6,794 bases of DNA from Bacteroidota bacterium (GTDB taxonomy: Bacteria; Bacteroidota; Bacteroidia; Cytophagales; Cyclobacteriaceae): assembly GCA_027297025.1 (NCBI GenBank), contig JAPUIM010000195.1:1-6794 (forward strand). The letters run 5' to 3'. The notes under the pieces were generated by a model, which was not told the origin of the DNA, ran no database searches, and saw nothing but the letters and a program-made list of their open reading frames with translations. Shown piece after piece: positions 6,155 to 6,794 of this stretch. The first letter of the stretch is position 1. Every line of letters begins with the position of its first letter. A program made the position numbers and the translations under genes.

Positions 6155-6794
6155 CAACAAAAAGTACACAGCAAAAAACTGGAAACAGTCAGGTCGAAAA
6201 ATGCCGGCTTTTTGGGCAAGAAGCGCAAAACAAAGAAGGCCCAATCATCTCCCACCGGAAAAGAGGGTGACCGATTCAAAAAATGGGAAAAAGATTTTAA
6301 CCCCAGTCGCTATGCGGAACTAGGAGGAGCTAATTATTCAGGCGGAATCAAAGGAAAACCCTTCAAAAATGCAAGAGCCTACAAATACATCAAGAAACAA
6401 CCCCAATCAGTTGAAGGTGGCCGTTTCAGAAAATGGAGGAAAGATTTTAATCCCAGTCGCTATGCGGAATTGGGAGTAGGACAATACTCTGGAAATATCA
6501 AAGGAAAACCGTTCAAGAATGCTCAGGCTTATAAATACATCAAAAAAAGGCCGCAATACACAGAGGGAAGCCGGTGGAAGAAATGGAAAAAAGACTTTAA
6601 TCCCAGTCGATATGCGGAATTGGGAGCTGCCCAATACTCAGGTAACATAAAGGGCAAACCGTTCAAAAACGCCCGTGCTTATAAATACATTCGCAAACAT
6701 CCCAAGCAAGTGGAAGGCGGACGTTGGAAGGGATGGAAAAAAGACTTTAACCCTAGTCGATATGCTGAATTGGGCGGAGCACTTTATGTAGGAA
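6062..6794 (+). CDS. Exported basic protein with 50-residue tandem repeats, unknown function (3' partial)
   Basis: I do not recognise this family. The frame is open from the ATG at 6062 to the window end, with 244 codons visible and no stop. Residues 1-31 look like a Sec signal peptide. Residues about 32-67 form a Lys/Arg-rich linker (for example FLGKKRKTKKA). From residue 68 come three full 50-residue repeats and the first 27 residues of a fourth. Each unit contains EG.R...W.KDFNPSRYAEL, then Y.G.IKGKPFKNA.AYKYI.K.P. The second unit has 13 Lys/Arg against 3 Asp/Glu and 9 aromatic residues, so the mature protein should be strongly basic and may bind an acidic partner such as polysaccharide, nucleic acid or lipid headgroups (inference). 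The ATG at 6062 is preferred because it gives a proper signal peptide. GTG 6059, TTG 6032 and TTG 5957 are also in frame but would lengthen the n-region. There is no Shine-Dalgarno sequence. The total repeat number and C-terminus lie outside the window. Confidence 0.8.
   Translation, partial: MFLYGLVQKIIGRGVIIGCLICLAFNFNSLAQQKVHSKKLETVRSKNAGFLGKKRKTKKAQSSPTGKEGDRFKKWEKDFNPSRYAELGGANYSGGIKGKPFKNARAYKYIKKQPQSVEGGRFRKWRKDFNPSRYAELGVGQYSGNIKGKPFKNAQAYKYIKKRPQYTEGSRWKKWKKDFNPSRYAELGAAQYSGNIKGKPFKNARAYKYIRKHPKQVEGGRWKGWKKDFNPSRYAELGGALYVG
6263..6794 (+). repeat. In-frame tandem repeat, 150-bp period, at least 3.5 copies
   Basis: Units begin at 6263, 6413, 6563 and 6713, each at the codon for Glu of EG.R, with exact 150-base spacing and no insertion or deletion; the window ends in the fourth unit. 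All four units encode the identical ten residues DFNPSRYAEL, yet the codons differ (AAC/AAT, CCC/CCT, CGC/CGA, GCG/GCT, CTA/TTG). Variable positions cluster at the ends of the units (such as QSV, QYT and KQV) and at the residues after AELG. Confidence 0.95.

Noticed and set aside
5980..6279. Leftward open frame of 99 codons opposite the start of the repeat gene
   Set aside because: It has no recognisable motif and is antisense to a signal peptide and linker that look real on the plus strand; it is a coding shadow.
6407..6634. Leftward open frame of 75 codons across the repeats
   Set aside because: Its repetitive sequence simply mirrors the 150-base plus-strand repeats, which show protein-level conservation in the rightward frame.
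6263..6794. 150-base repeats as a CRISPR or noncoding satellite array
   Set aside because: Repeats are far too long for CRISPR, have no unique spacers, stay in frame and vary mostly at synonymous sites.

Overview
The window looks like chromosomal DNA of a Bacteroidota bacterium, probably of the Cytophagia type (inference). The reasons are the Bacteroidota-like forms of BshC, stand-alone MnmD and a fused alpha/beta 2-oxoacid dehydrogenase E1, start codons with no Shine-Dalgarno sequence, and exact copies of the Bacteroidota promoter box TAnnTTTG upstream of genes. Base composition is moderately AT-rich and looks uniform throughout. I see no insertion sequence, tRNA, rRNA, CRISPR array or phage signal.

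Layout. Positions 2-1465 (+) hold the 3' part of bshC, the last enzyme of bacillithiol synthesis; its first few dozen codons lie before the window. It converges, with a 4-base gap, on a leftward operon of three tightly packed genes transcribed from about 3900 down to 1470: a cytoplasmic-looking M16 zinc peptidase (3886-2651), ispF (2650-2165, abutting the peptidase stop codon) and mnmD (2159-1470, 5-base gap). A 91-base divergent promoter region (3887-3977) separates this operon from a rightward gene for an E1 alpha-beta fusion (3978-5954). After a 107-base gap, a rightward gene starts at 6062 and runs off the window end. It encodes an exported, very basic, aromatic-rich protein made of exact-length 50-residue tandem repeats.

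Function. The first five genes are housekeeping or central metabolism: thiol redox buffer, proteolysis, isoprenoid precursor synthesis, tRNA wobble modification and oxidative decarboxylation of 2-oxoacids. They do not form one pathway; the M16-ispF-mnmD operon is probably a co-transcribed housekeeping set.

The part most likely to be undescribed is the repeat protein at the right edge. Its core is invariant in protein sequence over four units while the codons have drifted, and I do not recognise the family. A second point of interest is that the M16 peptidase keeps the zinc site but seems to lack the Arg/Tyr pair of the family's second half, which suggests a partner subunit encoded elsewhere.
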